A stretch of DNA of 64,000 bases from Setomelanomma holmii (taxonomy: Eukaryota; Ascomycota; Dothideomycetes; Pleosporales; Phaeosphaeriaceae), in NCBI GenBank assembly GCA_010015745.1, contig ML978177.1:278825-342824 (forward strand). Direction: 5' to 3'. Numbering within the stretch: the stretch's first letter is position 1; each line of letters opens with the position of its first letter. Position numbers and translations under genes: made by a program. Positions 44,800 to 57,446 of the stretch are shown piece after piece. The notes beneath the pieces were generated by a model. That model was given only the letters and a program-made list of their open reading frames with translations, had not been told where the DNA came from and did no database searches.

Positions 44800-47700
44800 A
44801 TGACGAGGAACGAGACGGTCGCCCGCCATGGATCCGTCGAGAGCAGCTGGAGCTCGCGCTCTGGCGACACGATACGGCCCTATGGACGCCCTGGCTCCCT
44901 TCGCGGCACGCCCGTGACCGTCAAGACGAACAAGGACCTCACCCAGTACGTATACCCACCCTGTCTGGGCTGGTGCTTTCGTCGCATCTTGGGAGAGCTG
45001 GGCTGCGTTCGTGCGCTGTGCGCCTCGACAATGGCCCTGAGCTGCGGCTGCGAGAGGTTCGTTGGTGAGGTTGCAGAGCTTCGACACGCCTGCCTCACCT
45101 CGCTGTCGAAGCTCTCTGCACATACCAAGTACAAGTCTCTTGCGCTGTCTGCGTGTCCTCGTCCATAGCGCCAGATACACGCCCAGCCCAGCGCATCAGC
45201 CTGTCTCTCCGCTTCCTGCCAGAAGCCCTCAACATGAGACAGAGACCAAGACAGTATGCTAACACCGTGATAGAGTCGAAAAGGAGTCGGAGATATCCCC
45301 CGGCACCGTCCCTCCCGCGCCTCCTCCCAAAGATCCTTCCCACCGTCTGCGCAAACCGTCCAACTGGGACGGCCCGCAGTCGAGCTTCAGTGACCACAGG
45401 AAACAGCTGGCTGTGCTGGAGACGTCTGGCGGACGGGTGCCCTCCATATCGCGAAACCCGCCCACGGCCACGAGTGCCAATTCACAGATCGCGCCGTGGT
45501 CGTCGGGGACTAACGGTGCACCCATGGCGAACAGCGCCTGGAGCAGCTTCTATAACGACTCCAACGAGGACATCTCGCAGCTGTCGCCGGGTTTCGCGCG
45601 TCCCGGTACCGGCAGCCGTGAGGACAGTATGGGCTTCCCGCTCAAAGACGACAGGAGACCTTCGGTGGCGAGTGCTACCACTGTCAGCAGCTCCGGGTCT
45701 AAATCTAGTGTCAGCAGAGGGGGGTTTCACAAGAGGCTGCAGAATGTGTTCGGCGAGGACTTCCCTGCTGATGGTCGACAGAACTCGGAGACGAGTCTGA
45801 GCACACCACATGCAGCTGACACAGCCTCAATGCGTGGAACAAGAAACCGCGGCAACTCCCTGAATAACACCATTAGCAGCTACCACTCCAGACCTGCCTC
45901 GCCCACCAGTTCACGCCCACGGACACCGCAGCCATCGTCGGAAGTTACACCCTGGGAGTTTCAGGATTCAAAGGTGAGTCGCAATTGCTCCGCGAACTTG
46001 GCCAAGCATGTCATCGAGAAGGCACACCGTGTGCGAGTGTGCTGTTTCTTGCTAGCCACCACTTCCTCGACCACTATTCTACTTCGGAACATGTCTAACT
46101 GACTGCCTCCAGGACGTTCCCACTCCCGCCGAGAATGGACGACGCTCGTCTGAGCAGAATACTGGGAAACCGAGTACGCGCTCACACCACAAGCTGCATG
46201 TGAGGTTGCCTGGCCACGGCCATCGTCACAGGAGCAGCAAGGAGGACAACAAAGCGCCTGAAACGCGCGCCGACATCAGCCAACCATATCCGCTCCGTCC
46301 CGCAACCAGTCGCGAAGATTCATCCTACAGCGTTCGCCAGGGCTCAACGTACCCATCAGCTCTGAGCTCGGCGCTCAACTCGAAGACCAACCTCGGACGA
46401 CCTTCCAGCCCTACGCCCAGTGCTTTCTCCGAGATGACTCGGGACACCGCAGTAGCCCAAAGATCACCAAGCACAACCAAATCGCATGGACTGTTCGCTC
46501 GCCTCCGAGGTAAGGACAAGGACAAAAAGGACCGTTCAGCACCACCAGAGAATCTCAAAAGCCTTCCAGTAACGGGCAATACGTCAGTCACATCGTTGAA
46601 TACTTCCATCCAGTCAGCCAAGTATGCACGCGCAGAACCCTCGCCACAGTCGCAAATGTCGAGAGGCAATGCCAACAATGGAATATCGGACAAGATCACG
46701 TCCAAAGACGCCAGAAGAGGCCATCACGCTCGCTTGCCAACATTCAGAAAAGACAAGCGTGTGCCGACGAATGAGCTTCCTACTGGCAAGGACCCCAACG
46801 AAGCCCTTGCGAGCAACATTGGCAACGATGCCGTGTTCTTCTTGGACCAAGATCTGAACAACATGGAAGGCATCGTCAACACACAGCACCCGCCGATGAC
46901 GCCCCCAATTGGAGAAGTTCAGAAGCAGCCTATACTACCTGACGTTGAACAGGTCATCCCGGTACAGCCAGATGATGATACGGCGGCGTGGGATGCGCCT
47001 GACTCCTGGGCGGTCAAGCGCACGAAAGAGGAATTGGAAGACATGTCCGACGAGGTCGACGAAAATGATGAACCGCTTACGGAGAAGCACGACTCAAAGA
47101 CCTACTGCTTGCGCATCTTCCGCGTTGACTCGACCTTTGCCACGCTATCTGCAACGCTAAACACCACGGTGCAAGAGATCATTCAAATTCTAGGCAAGAA
47201 GACAGTGCTTCAGGACGAGCTGGACAACTACCATATTGTGATGAAGAAACACGATACTTCCCGACAATTGGAAAGCAATGAGCGACCGTTGCTGATTCAA
47301 AAGCGACTCCTCGAGCAAGCTGGCTACACCGATCTTGACCGCCTAGAGGATGTCGGACGAGAAGACAACAGCTATTTGTGCAGACTCACCTTCTTGCCTG
47401 CCAAGATGAGTGGCTACTCTAGCTTGGAGCGTGACCCAGGATTCAGCAAAATGCAAAAATTCAGTCATATTGACCTGCAAGGCCGAAATTTGGTTACGAT
47501 ACCCATCACTCTGTATCAAAAGGCAACTGAGATAATATCTTTGAATCTCTCTCGCAACCTCTCCTTGGACGTTCCGAAGGACTTCATCCAAGCTTGCACC
47601 AACCTTCGTGAGATCAAGTACACAAGCAACGATGCTCGACGCTTGCCTCCAAGTCTGAGCTTAGCTAGCCGGCTCACCATGCTCGATATCTCCAACAATC

Positions 47701-50700
47701 GTCTCCAGTCGCTGGACAGAGCAGAGCTGCACAAGTTGCAAAGCTTGCAAGGTCTTCGCTTATCGAACAATGGTCTGACCCGACTGCCCCCCTACTTCGG
47801 TCAATATCGCGCGCTGCGGAGTTTGAACTTGAGTTCAAACGCACTGAACGAGTTTCCTGACTTTTTGTGTGAAGTTCGCACACTAGTGGATCTCGACATC
47901 AGTTTCAATTCGATCACCAGCCTACCCAAGATAGGCCAGCTTACATGCCTAGAAAGACTGTGGGCAACTAACAATAAATTGACGGGCAGCTTCCCTCCTA
48001 CGCTCAACAACCTGGTAAACCTACGGGAAATCGACGTACGCTTCAACGCTTTGGACAGTATGGACGTCATGTCGCAACTACCACGATTAGAGTATCTCAT
48101 GATCGGCCACAACAACATTTCCTCCTTCGAAGGTTTCTTTCCGAAGATCCGAGTCCTACATATGAACCACAATCCCGTCACGCGCTTCGGCCTAAGCCAA
48201 GCTGTGCCCTCACTCACTGCTCTAAATCTTGCGTCGGCGAAGTTGGCTCAGCTCCCGGAAGACTTATTTGGAAAGCTTACGGGCTTGACCAAGCTGATTC
48301 TCGACAAGAATCATTTCACATCACTTTCAAACAACATCGGGCGGCTGTACCGGTTGGAACATCTGAGTGTTGCGCGAAACTCGCTCGATGTCCTCCCAGC
48401 TGAGATCGGACGACTTGTTGAGCTTCGCTACTTAGATGTACGAGAGAACAATCTTGGCCAATTGCCACCCGAGTTGTGGTATGCGCGACGCTTGGAAACC
48501 CTCAACGTGTCATCAAACGTGCTTGATGCGTTCCCAAAGCCAGGCGCAGCTCCGCCACCAGCGGCAGCCAACGGAGAGGTATCGAACCTGGAAGGCGCCA
48601 CTCCTTTATCCACCCCAGGACTCGGTACAAGTCCGAGCTACGAAGAACTTGGGAAGCTCGAGGACTTCCAAAATCGGCGCCCTAGTCAGGCATCTGGTGG
48701 TCAATTCAGCTCGAGCACGCCAACCGCATCTTCGCAAAGGAAGGGGTCCATGGCTTCGTACAGCACCACAAGCACTGCTCGGAAGCCATCAGTAGCCTCA
48801 CGAGCACCAACCGAAGGAACACTTACACCAATGTCTCGCAAAGATTCGAGTCTTTCAAGCAGACTGGTTACCACATTTGCTGGTTCATTGCGGCATGTAT
48901 TCTTGGCAGACAACAGGTTGACGGACGACGTTTTCGACGAACTCTGCTTATTGCCGGAATTACGAATTGTGAATCTGGCATACAACCTTATCTATGACGT
49001 ACCAACACGCACGATTAGAAGATGGCAACACTTAGCGGAATTGTATCTTTCAGGCAACGACTTAACTTCGCTACCATCGGAAGACCTCGAAGAAGTCGGC
49101 TCGTTGAAAGTGCTCCACATCAACAACAACAAATTCCAGGTTCTACCCGCTGAATTGGGGAAAGTAGCGCAACTTGCCGTACTTGACGTCGCAAGCAACT
49201 CATTGAAATACAATGTCTCCAACTGGCCCTATGATTGGAACTGGAACTGGAACCACAAACTCCGGTATCTCAATCTGTCCGGTAACAAACGTCTCGAGAT
49301 CAAACCCAGCGGGTCTTACAGCGGTAGCGGAGTCAATATGCGCGAAGGCCGTGACTTGACTGACTTCAGCTCCCTCATTAATCTGCGAGTGCTAGGCCTG
49401 ATGGATGTGACAATGATGGTACCCTCCGTTCCCGAACAATCCGAGGACCGAAGAGTCCGGACAGCAGGCTCTGCTGTCGGCAGTATGGCGTACGGGATGG
49501 CAGATAGTCTGGGCAGGAATGAGCACATCTCGACCATGGATATGGTCGTACCTCGCTTCCGCAGCCACGACGATGAGCAGGTGCTGGGATTGTTCGACGC
49601 ACAGCCTCTCGCTGGAGGCGGATCGAAGATTGCGAAGTATCTTTACGACCACTTCAAGAACCGGTTCGCGGATGAGTTGGAGCGTTTGCGACCGTCTGAG
49701 TCTCCAACAGATGCACTGCGGCGAACCTATCTTGGTCTCAACAAGGAACTTGCAACTGTAGCGACCCAATCGCTCGACAAGAATGGTTTCTCGACGCCAC
49801 AAGGGCAACGTCCATCGGGTCCGGAGCTTGGCGACGACGATCTGACATCAGGCAGCGTTGCGACAGTGCTATACTTGAAGGAAATGCAGCTCTACGTCTC
49901 CAACGTTGGTGATGCGCAAGCATTGCTCATCAGATCAGAGGGTGGTCACAAGATTCTGACGCGAAAGCATGATCCTGCAGAACCGAGTGAAAGGGCAAGA
50001 ATACGCGAAGCTGGTGGCTTCGTATCGCGGCAAGGCAAGCTCAACGACGTTTTAGAGGTGTCGAGGGCGTTCGGCTACGTACAAATGTCGCCATCCGTCA
50101 TCGCTTCCCCGCATCTTATGGACATTACGCTAGGCGACACTGACGAAATGATTCTTGTTGCTTCTCGAGAACTTTGGGAGTATCTTACGCCGGATTTCGC
50201 CGTCGATGTTGCCCGCTCGGAGCGCAACGATCTTATGCGCGCCGCGCAGAAACTTCGTGACCTCGCTATTGCATTCGGAGCCACTAACAAGATCATGGTC
50301 ATGTTGCTCGGCGTCAGCGATCTCAAGAGCAAACAGCGAGCTCGGTTCCGTACGCAGAGTATGTCATTGGGGCCATCTGGCGCAGCAGATGACTTCCTCG
50401 CTGCCCGCAGACCTGGCAAGAAGCGAAACCTGGTCGGTGATTCCAAGCTCGCTCGCCTCGATAATGAAGTGGATGCGCCCACAGGAGAAGTCAGCTTGGT
50501 ATTTACAGATATCAAGAACTCTACATTACTTTGGGAGACGTATCCCATTGCGATGAGATCGGCAATCAAGATGCACAACGAGCTCATGCGTCGGCAGTTG
50601 CGCATCATCGGCGGCTACGAAGTCAAGACTGAAGGCGATGCTTTCATGGTGGCATTCAGAACCGTGACATCTGCACTACTATGGTGCTTCACGATACAAA

Positions 50701-51688
50701 GTCAATTGCTCGAGGTGCAGTGGCCACAAGAAATTCTTAGCAGCGTCAACGGGCAAGAAGTCGTGGATCCTGATGGTAATGTCATCTTCCGAGGTCTTTC
50801 GGTCCGCATGGGCATACACTGGGGCACGCCAGTGTGTGAAGTCGACCCCGTTACGAAACGCATGGACTACTTCGGTCCCATGGTCAATCGAGCCTCACGT
50901 ATTTCGTCTGTTGCCGATGGAGGCCAAATCACCGTCTCTTCCGATTTCATTGCTGAGATTCAGCGGCTACTGGAAACGCACATCGAGGGTGATCGCAGCA
51001 ACTCAACTGGTTCGGAAGAAGCTTTCACGGAAGACAACAACAGCCAGCTCATCCGTCAAGAGCTACGATCACTTAGCAGCCAAGGTTTCGAGGTCAAAGA
51101 CCTTGGTGAACGCCGTCTCAAAGGTCTTGAGAATCCCGAGTATATTTACCTCATGTATCCACACTCCCTTGCGAGTCGTCTCGCTGTCCAACGTCAAGTG
51201 AGCGAGTCGAAGCCAGCGCCTGCTGCAGAAGCTCAAGCTGGTCAAAAAATGGCCAACAGCCAGCTTACTATCGACACAGAAGACGTCTGGGACCTCTGGA
51301 ATATCAGTCTACGTTTGGAGATGCTCTGCAGCTCCTTGGAGGATCCGGGTTGCGTGGAGCTTAAGCCACCTGAGACCGCCTTGCTGGAGCGCATGAAGAG
51401 CCGTGGAGGAGAAATTACGGACCGTTTCCTACTCAATTTTGTGGAGCACCAGATCAGCAGAATTGAGGTATGTTATTCGGCGCGTCCGTTGTTAGGAGCT
51501 GTTACTGACCTTGTCTCTAGTCTTGTGCAAATACGCTCACTCTCCGTCACATGATACGGCCATTTGGCGATGCGCCACTCCTGCAGCAAGCTTGCCATAT
51601 GGGTGACATCTTCGCTGAGCTTGAGGCCAAGCTGAAGAGACTCGAGCAATTCGAAAAGGAATCCATTGATGAGATGGCTCCTTCTTGA
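44800..51688 (+). CDS. cyr1: Fungal adenylate cyclase (RA - LRR - PP2C-like - class III cyclase)
   Basis: Four exons: 44800-44945, 45274-45973, 46113-51467, 51521-51688; introns 328, 139 and 53 nt with canonical donors and clear branch sites (GCTAAC, CTAACTGAC, TTACTGAC). The product is 2,122 residues. The Ser-rich N-terminal 600 residues include conserved RLRKPSNWDGPQSSFSDHR text. A Ras-association domain lies at about 610-700 (TYCLRIFRVDSTFATL). Leucine-rich repeats run from about 740 to 1,400, interrupted by a Ser-rich insert. A PP2C-like domain follows at 1,420-1,690 (LYVSNVGDAQALL, ILTRKHDPAEPSERARI). The class III catalytic domain is at 1,737-1,910: SLVFTDIKNSTLLWE with the metal Asp, GGYEVKTEGDAFMVAF with the second Asp, and YFGPMVNRASRISSVADGGQ. 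The last exon encodes a helical tail (LRHMIRPFG). It makes cAMP and is activated by Ras and Cap1; the single copy controls growth, morphogenesis and virulence in related fungi. Confidence 0.95.
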
Positions 51689-52630
51689 AAGCCTCTCCTG
51701 CTCGCAAAAGTGCTAGAGCAACACAAATGCATGCCAACCCAAAAAATTGGCGACCAACAACGCATACGACATACCGTACAACGCAGCGTCCAAATATCCG
51801 CTTTAATCCTGGTCGCCGTCGCAACGGCGATCCACGAATCCCCATCGATATCATTTAGCCACTGTTTATACCAAGCCGGCGTTCACACGGTCAAATGTAT
51901 CACCATTGCATTGCCCTGGAGGCTGTCTCGACACTACCAGTATATTCTTTGGACATGTCTATGAGCCGGGCTGCGCGGCCGCATGCCCTGGCGTTCTGGA
52001 GCTTGCTCAGTCTTGCTGAGACTCTGTTGGTCTGGGTTTCACGCAGCCTATGTGACTTTTCTACGCGATCTTCGATTTATCTTTATGGGCAGCGACGTCT
52101 GCAACGGCCTCCACTTCGTAGTGCATGTTTGGATGTTTGCGTGGAGAGAGAGTGAGCTTCTTGTGCGTTTGAGCTAGTGCTGAGGTCGAGGACGAGGTAC
52201 CTAGTGAATACTTGTCGTTTCAAGTGCATGTCGATAACGATGAATCCACCTCATATGGACGATCTTGAGCGTGAGGTGACTCATCCACCCTTGAGACCAC
52301 GGTAGTGAAACCTCATGCACTTGCCAGCGCGTAAACACTCCTGATGCCCGACTGTTGCTAGTCCAACATATACGTGTGCGAGGAATACGAACTTACCTCA
52401 GAAGTATACAAATACGTCACCCCGCAATTAGTTTAGTTGCTCGTATTCAGCGTCGACACATCGATGATCTTGGGAGGTTCGGTGCGATTTCCAGGGTTTC
52501 GTGTAACGCCTGCCATTCTTGAAATGCAGCCATCCGGGCTTCAGACGCTGGACTATATGAACATAGAGCCATAGAGCCGCAGGAGCATTTTTCACGCAGG
52601 TTAGACACCAGAGTCCTCCCTGACTCCATC
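51689..52630. other. Intergenic, no gene seen
   Basis: About 940 bases of cyclase 3' flank and upstream sequence of the Cys-rich gene; open frames here are short and overlap on both strands. Confidence 0.5.
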
Positions 52631-52966
52631 ATGCGTCTTCCACACACCTTGTTCCTTCTCGTCGCAATTGCCACGTCACACGCGCTTGCCTCACCCGCAC
52701 CAGTTTCTGACGCTCCTGAACCTCGTGACGACTTCCAGCTAGACAAGCGAGCGTGTAGCTACAATGGCAGTGCCTGTGTTAAGGGGTTAACGGCCGGGGT
52801 ATATTGTGGCAACTGTGTAGTCGGAGCTGGAACGTACGCGATCAAGATCAAGCGAGTCAGCAGTCATGCCTTTCAATGCAGCTCACCGGGAGGCTGTTGC
52901 GACTATGGCACCGCAAGCGACTGCGGTAAATCGAGCGCGAGGTGTGAAGAGGGCTCGCCTGCTTGA
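52631..52966 (+). CDS. Small Cys-rich secreted protein (effector candidate)
   Basis: 111 residues, single exon. A signal peptide is obvious (MRLPHTLFLLVAIATSHALA). A short acidic propeptide ends in LDKR, a Kex2-type site, and the remaining 72 residues carry nine cysteines: C-x6-C-x9-C-x2-C, a gap of about 21, then C-x5-CC-x7-C-x6-C. The odd number leaves one unpaired, which may mean one is free or that a dimer forms. Size, Kex2 site and cysteine density match the working definition of fungal effectors and small antimicrobial proteins, but I recognise no named family. It stands alone on the plus strand in a gene-sparse accessory patch, between adenylate cyclase and an SDR. Confidence 0.72.
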   Translation: MRLPHTLFLLVAIATSHALASPAPVSDAPEPRDDFQLDKRACSYNGSACVKGLTAGVYCGNCVVGAGTYAIKIKRVSSHAFQCSSPGGCCDYGTASDCGKSSARCEEGSPA

Positions 52967-53132
52967 GTTGGGAAGCGAGGGAGGAATTACAAAGCACAGA
53001 ATGAGGAATGGAGCGACAAGAGAAAATGCACACGAAGACGTCTGGAAGGATGGGCGGAATCAAGATAAGATGCCGGCCCATATTGGGCCTCTGGTCCGAC
53101 GCAATTGATCCTGACCAAAGCTCTATTCGTGT

Positions 53133-53964
53133 TTACACTGACGATCCTCCATCTATACATATATTCTGCCCGGTGATACTTCGACTCAGTGCGAGTGTCC
53201 GCACTTGGTCAGCAACATCCTCCACCGTTGCCAGTCTCTTGAGCTTGGTATTATTGATCGCCGCATTCCGCTTCGTCTCAGGGAACTTGAGCCCCCACTC
53301 AGTCAACAGCATGCCCGGACTTATACTGTTCACGCGAATCTTCGGAGCCAATATCACGGCTAAGCTCTTCGCGAGATGGATCTGCGCTGCCTTGGTGACG
53401 GCGTAGGGTACACTCGAGCCCGATGGCTTGACGCCTGCCACACTTGCTGTGCTGATGAAGGTACCTTCAGTCTCCGCCAGTGCATCTTTGGCTGCATATG
53501 CGAGCCAGAGATGTGTCTTGACGTTCATGGTGAAGCACTTGTCCCAATCCTCGTCGTTGACCTGTTGCTCGATGTCTGTGAACGTAGTCATGCGTGTCCA
53601 CCCAGCATTCGATACGACGACGTCCAATCGGCCCATCGTATCAATCGTATCTTTCACGAGGGTTTGTACTGAGGTCTTGGAAGACATGTCGGCTTGGACG
53701 AGGTGGAATCTTGGATTTGATTGAGAAGAGCTGCCCTGTATCGAGGAGAGTTCTTTGATGAGGGCTTGCGCGCGCTCAGAATTTGACGAGTAGTTGATGA
53801 CCTTAAGAAGTGAGCAGCTGATGAAATATTTGCTTGTACTGTCTCAATTGCATAAGAAAGTTTATGGAACATACCACGCGAAAGTCTGGTGCAAACGAGC
53901 GGGCAATCTGAGCACCAAGACCTGCTGAACTCGCCGTGATGAGGGCTACTTTAGTGGCTGCCAT
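53133..53964 (-). CDS. Short-chain dehydrogenase/reductase (SDR)
   Basis: Exon 1 53964-53875 (MAATKVALITASSAGLGAQI), 73-nt intron (GTATGT to TTAAG), exon 2 53801-53133; 252 residues, standard classical SDR length. The cofactor motif is T-A-S-S-A-G-L-G at about residues 10-17, NAG at about 90 (VVSNAG), the catalytic Ser in SVAGVKPSG (near 145), and Tyr-x3-Lys in PYAVTKAAQIHLAK (near 158-162). The C-terminal part LTEWGLKFPE and the ending GQNICIDGGSSV are typical of SDR family members resembling SDR-type 3-oxoacyl reductases. A TAAG acceptor is less usual but is the only frame-preserving choice. Substrate unknown; the residue after G-x-x is Ser-rich, which is often NADPH-preferring, though that is a weak indicator. 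Confidence 0.88.
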
Positions 53965-54690
53965 TTTGCAGATTGTTTTTTGAGGTCTTTTCGAATGTAG
54001 CAACTGGACTGTGAGATCAATCGAGCAGCTCGACTTGCTTTTGAGACGCGCCATTCGAGCATCGCGTGCACGCGGGGTAGTCCGTTCCGCGATCGGAAGA
54101 TTTCCGTTGCTGGTCGGAAACCGCCCTGCGATTCCGAGTGCCTGTCACCCCATCTACATCACGACACCCAGTTACCTCTGCTGCGCAGATACATCTCGTG
54201 CCTTCCACTAGAATCTTGCCACCTTCGGTCATCGCGGGAGCTTCTGATAGTTGGCAAAGCTGACTCGCCTGAATTGTCTGAAGCCAACTTCGACCCGGCC
54301 ACACCGTGCGCGGTTCCCGAGGTCCCTCTCGATGCACGAGTCTCAACTTCATTATGCTGAGCTCGGCTACAGGGTCCCCCGAAGCTCGTTAATTGCTCAC
54401 ACTGATATGCATATGGAAGATGTTGCGAGTTTCCCTCTTCTAAGCTAGGTAGTCTTGTCAGCTGCAGCCTGATGTTCAGCCAAGATAGGCCACCAAAGCA
54501 CGAAAGCTACTTACAGTCACTCTTCTTATTGGCTGGAGCGCAATACTCATAAAGTACAAACATAACAATGCGGACATTAACAGGCCATCGTCCCATTTCG
54601 TATGTTCGATCTAATCCGAGGCATTACATCAGGCCCGTGCGACTGCACGATCGACAAAACCTCCGAACCAACAGGAGTAGAAAATCTTCT
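53965..54690. other. Intergenic, no gene seen
   Basis: Upstream of the SDR and of the hydrolase remnant. Several short frames on both strands; none with features. Confidence 0.45.
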
Positions 54691-55569
54691 ACCTCTCCAA
54701 CATTCGGACCCGCTGGTCAATCTGTGCCATTGCCCTAAGGCCATATTCTGGGCTACCATACTTCCGGTGTCAACAACGGCATCCCAGTTATATACGTCCA
54801 TGGCAATCCCGATTCAGGCATACAAGTGATGGGCGAAATGGAAACCAGGGTTGCAAAGCAGCTTGGAGTCCGGTGGATTGGGCCCGACCGTCCTGGCGTA
54901 GGCTTGTTGGCTATGTACGAAGGCCAGCAAGTCGTACATTACTCCGATGACATACAATGCTTGGTAGACCATCTGTAACTGTACCAGTATTACATTCTCG
55001 GAACACGTGGTGGGACTGAATTCGCACTCGCCTGCGCCAGAAATCCAGTATCGGACAGGTTGAAAGGAGTTGGCATTTGTGCGGGAATCGGTCCTATCGA
55101 GTGTGGATTTGATAGCATGGGTGAAATCATCAAAAGGGCTTGGGATTTGTGGAGAGAATTTCCAGTCGAAACGGAGGCTTATATCGAGACCGAATACGTG
55201 CACTTAGCACAAGCGCGCGGTTCCAAGGCACTACGAGCGCACATCGAAGTCGATCTCAGCTCATACCTCACGGGCAGGGACCTAGAATACATCTTACAAG
55301 AGGAGAATCTTGCGTCTGCTGTCGCAGACTATAGACAAATTGATGCCCAAGGGCTGCTCCACATGCAAAAGGCATCGAAACTGATACCCGGCCATGGAGT
55401 GTCAAGTTGGAAGAGATTACATTTCCAGGCATTAAGTTATGGATGGTATGGCGCAGACGACGTCAACACTACGCCTACAATGGGAAGATACATGTCAGCC
55501 AGACATCCTGGATCTGTGTATAAGTGTAACGGTACGGAGGGGGAGGACTGCGCTGAATTGACTACCTGA
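54691..55569 (+). pseudogene. Alpha/beta-hydrolase pseudogene
   Basis: One reading frame carries the whole remnant, broken by TAA at 54736-54738 and 54976-54978 and ending at TGA 55567-55569. Between them the alpha/beta-hydrolase pattern is plain: GYHTSGVNNGIPVIYVHGNP (oxyanion HGNP), then WIGPDRPGVGL, then YYILGTRGGTEFAL where the nucleophile elbow G-x-S-x-G has become G-T-R-G-G (the Ser codon replaced by CGT at 55006-55008), and near the end WYGADDVNTTPTMGRYM, with the acid Asp region. The C-terminal catalytic histidine segment is missing or out of frame (CNGTEGEDC ends the frame). The two stops, lost nucleophile and truncated end mean no active enzyme. The family is broad, and the substrate cannot be named. 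Confidence 0.8.
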
Positions 55570-57446
55570 GGTGGGTGGAGCTACATATATAGACTGCCGT
55601 ACATGAGCTATCCCAACTCGTATTAGTGGGTCTGGGCAAGGCCCAAACCGTTACAATAAGGAGTATCCTGGGACAAGCCATCTGACCATCTAGGACGAGT
55701 ACCACCTAGAGAATATGTTTGAGGGATATGTTCTACTGACATGGCGCATGAAGTGTGTCTGAAATACGCTACAGCGGGCCAGATATCGGTCGTAAGGTTG
55801 ACATGTTGGATTGGTGATTTTGACAAATGTACGCCTGATCCATTCCGAGTACGCTCTCCAATCCGTTCCGCAGCAAAGGACTATCTTGAACATCAATAGA
55901 GGCATACTCATGTCAACACAGGCTGTGTCACACCACCTCGTGAAGATCCGAGAACACGGAAACAATTCGTTCACACTGATCAAGCGAACCTCGTCGTAGG
56001 CATAGTCGTCCAATGGCTCCAGTGGCTCAATCGACTTCTTCCCTGGTGTGCACGTGCAGCATGCCTGAAAAACGTCGTTGTATTGTCGCGTCAATCCCGA
56101 GTCTTCCACATTCAGCTTCTAGAAGGTATCTTGCATCGAGCGAGTTCGGTCCATGTCTCTTTTCACGAAATTGGCTCAGTGGAACACTGGCAACGAGAAG
56201 AACTTACTGGGATCTGGAGAGAAATTGCTCCAAGTTCATTACGAGATACGAGACATGCCGTGAGCAAGATTTACCCCGCAATCCGCTTGATTTTGATTGA
56301 TGGCAGCAAAGGCCGTGTCTGTTTCCGCGCGACCACCGACTCTCAGATCGAATGGCACCGTAGTACCTAGAGCAATTGTGTACTCGGAGACACTCCGTTG
56401 CCCTTGAACACAGTGTCTGCCATCGGGAATGACGCCAATCCTCCGCAATTTGATGATCCTGAAACAGCATGGCTACCAGCAATATGCCCGGTCTAGAAAT
56501 TGCAGTACGAACACGACCTCGGGATGTTGGAGCTACCGTGGCATGCAGGATCGCAACGCTCAGCTTATGCAGCTAGAGACCCGCCGTTATGGTCTCACTA
56601 AATGCGGGGCATTCACTGTTGGAGCTCCGAGGAGGGGTTCGCGTCGATCCCACTCCGCATTCGGTGCACTTACGTGATGCGAGCACCACCAAGCCTTACT
56701 ATGCAGCGATCGAGACCTTTTGCTCGATGGTCGTCAAATTGTTGGGAAGAGGAGGTGTATTGTGCCAGACTTCGCTGGAAATACCGATGGATGGTAAAAG
56801 TGTCCGGAGTGAGTGGGTGTGAGCGTGACGTAAGAATGAGGTGATAACCGTAAATGGGACCATCGACGATGCAGCAATTTACAGATTCGAAACTCTGCAA
56901 ATAGAGCTAGACCATGCGCCAAGTGAGAATGTATCCCACTTAAAATGTTTTGGAGGGGAACCTTGGAAGAGTTTGGTTTGTGTGACCCAGAAGTACTCGT
57001 GGAGCAAATGTTTAACTTGATTTCATCCTGATCTCAGAGCACCCACACTCTTGGATGTTTGTTACGTACTATCACGACAGTCACAGGGGATCTCGGATCT
57101 GTCGGTAGGGATGGAACCCGGTTGTCGTGTTGTGCGATCTACCCAGGTTGTGGCAATGACTTACACGAGGCATATGAAATGAATTTTGGGCATGCATTCA
57201 AGTTGAGACATTATAGATGCGAGCAAAGCGTGAAATACTTCATTGAATGGATTGCAATATGATACAAAACTAGTGAACACATCTCGCTCGCAATTGATGC
57301 ATGGCATCGGGTATCGTTTTCTGATCGAGCACTTCATCTCAGATGGAACATTGCGACAGAGCTAGCCAAGCGCCCCAAATTTGTTCGTATCATCATACAA
57401 GAATTCGTAGTGATGTTTCACCTGCCCTCGAGCGGGCAAGCATAAG
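55570..57446. other. Long unassigned patch with overlapping open fragments
   Basis: No intact gene. A plus-strand open run of about 75 codons ending near 56368 (SRQSRVFHIQLLEGILHR, then HWQREELTGIWREIAPS) and another near 56589-56822 (LRGGVRVDPTPHSVH) have protein-like composition. A minus-strand fragment (55690-56109) overlaps. Frames are broken repeatedly. This may be one or two decayed genes; I could not name them. Confidence 0.35.

Noticed and set aside
44578..45180. 200-codon minus-strand ORF over the adenylate cyclase start
   Set aside because: Produced by GC-rich repeats and exon 1 of the cyclase in antisense; no domain.
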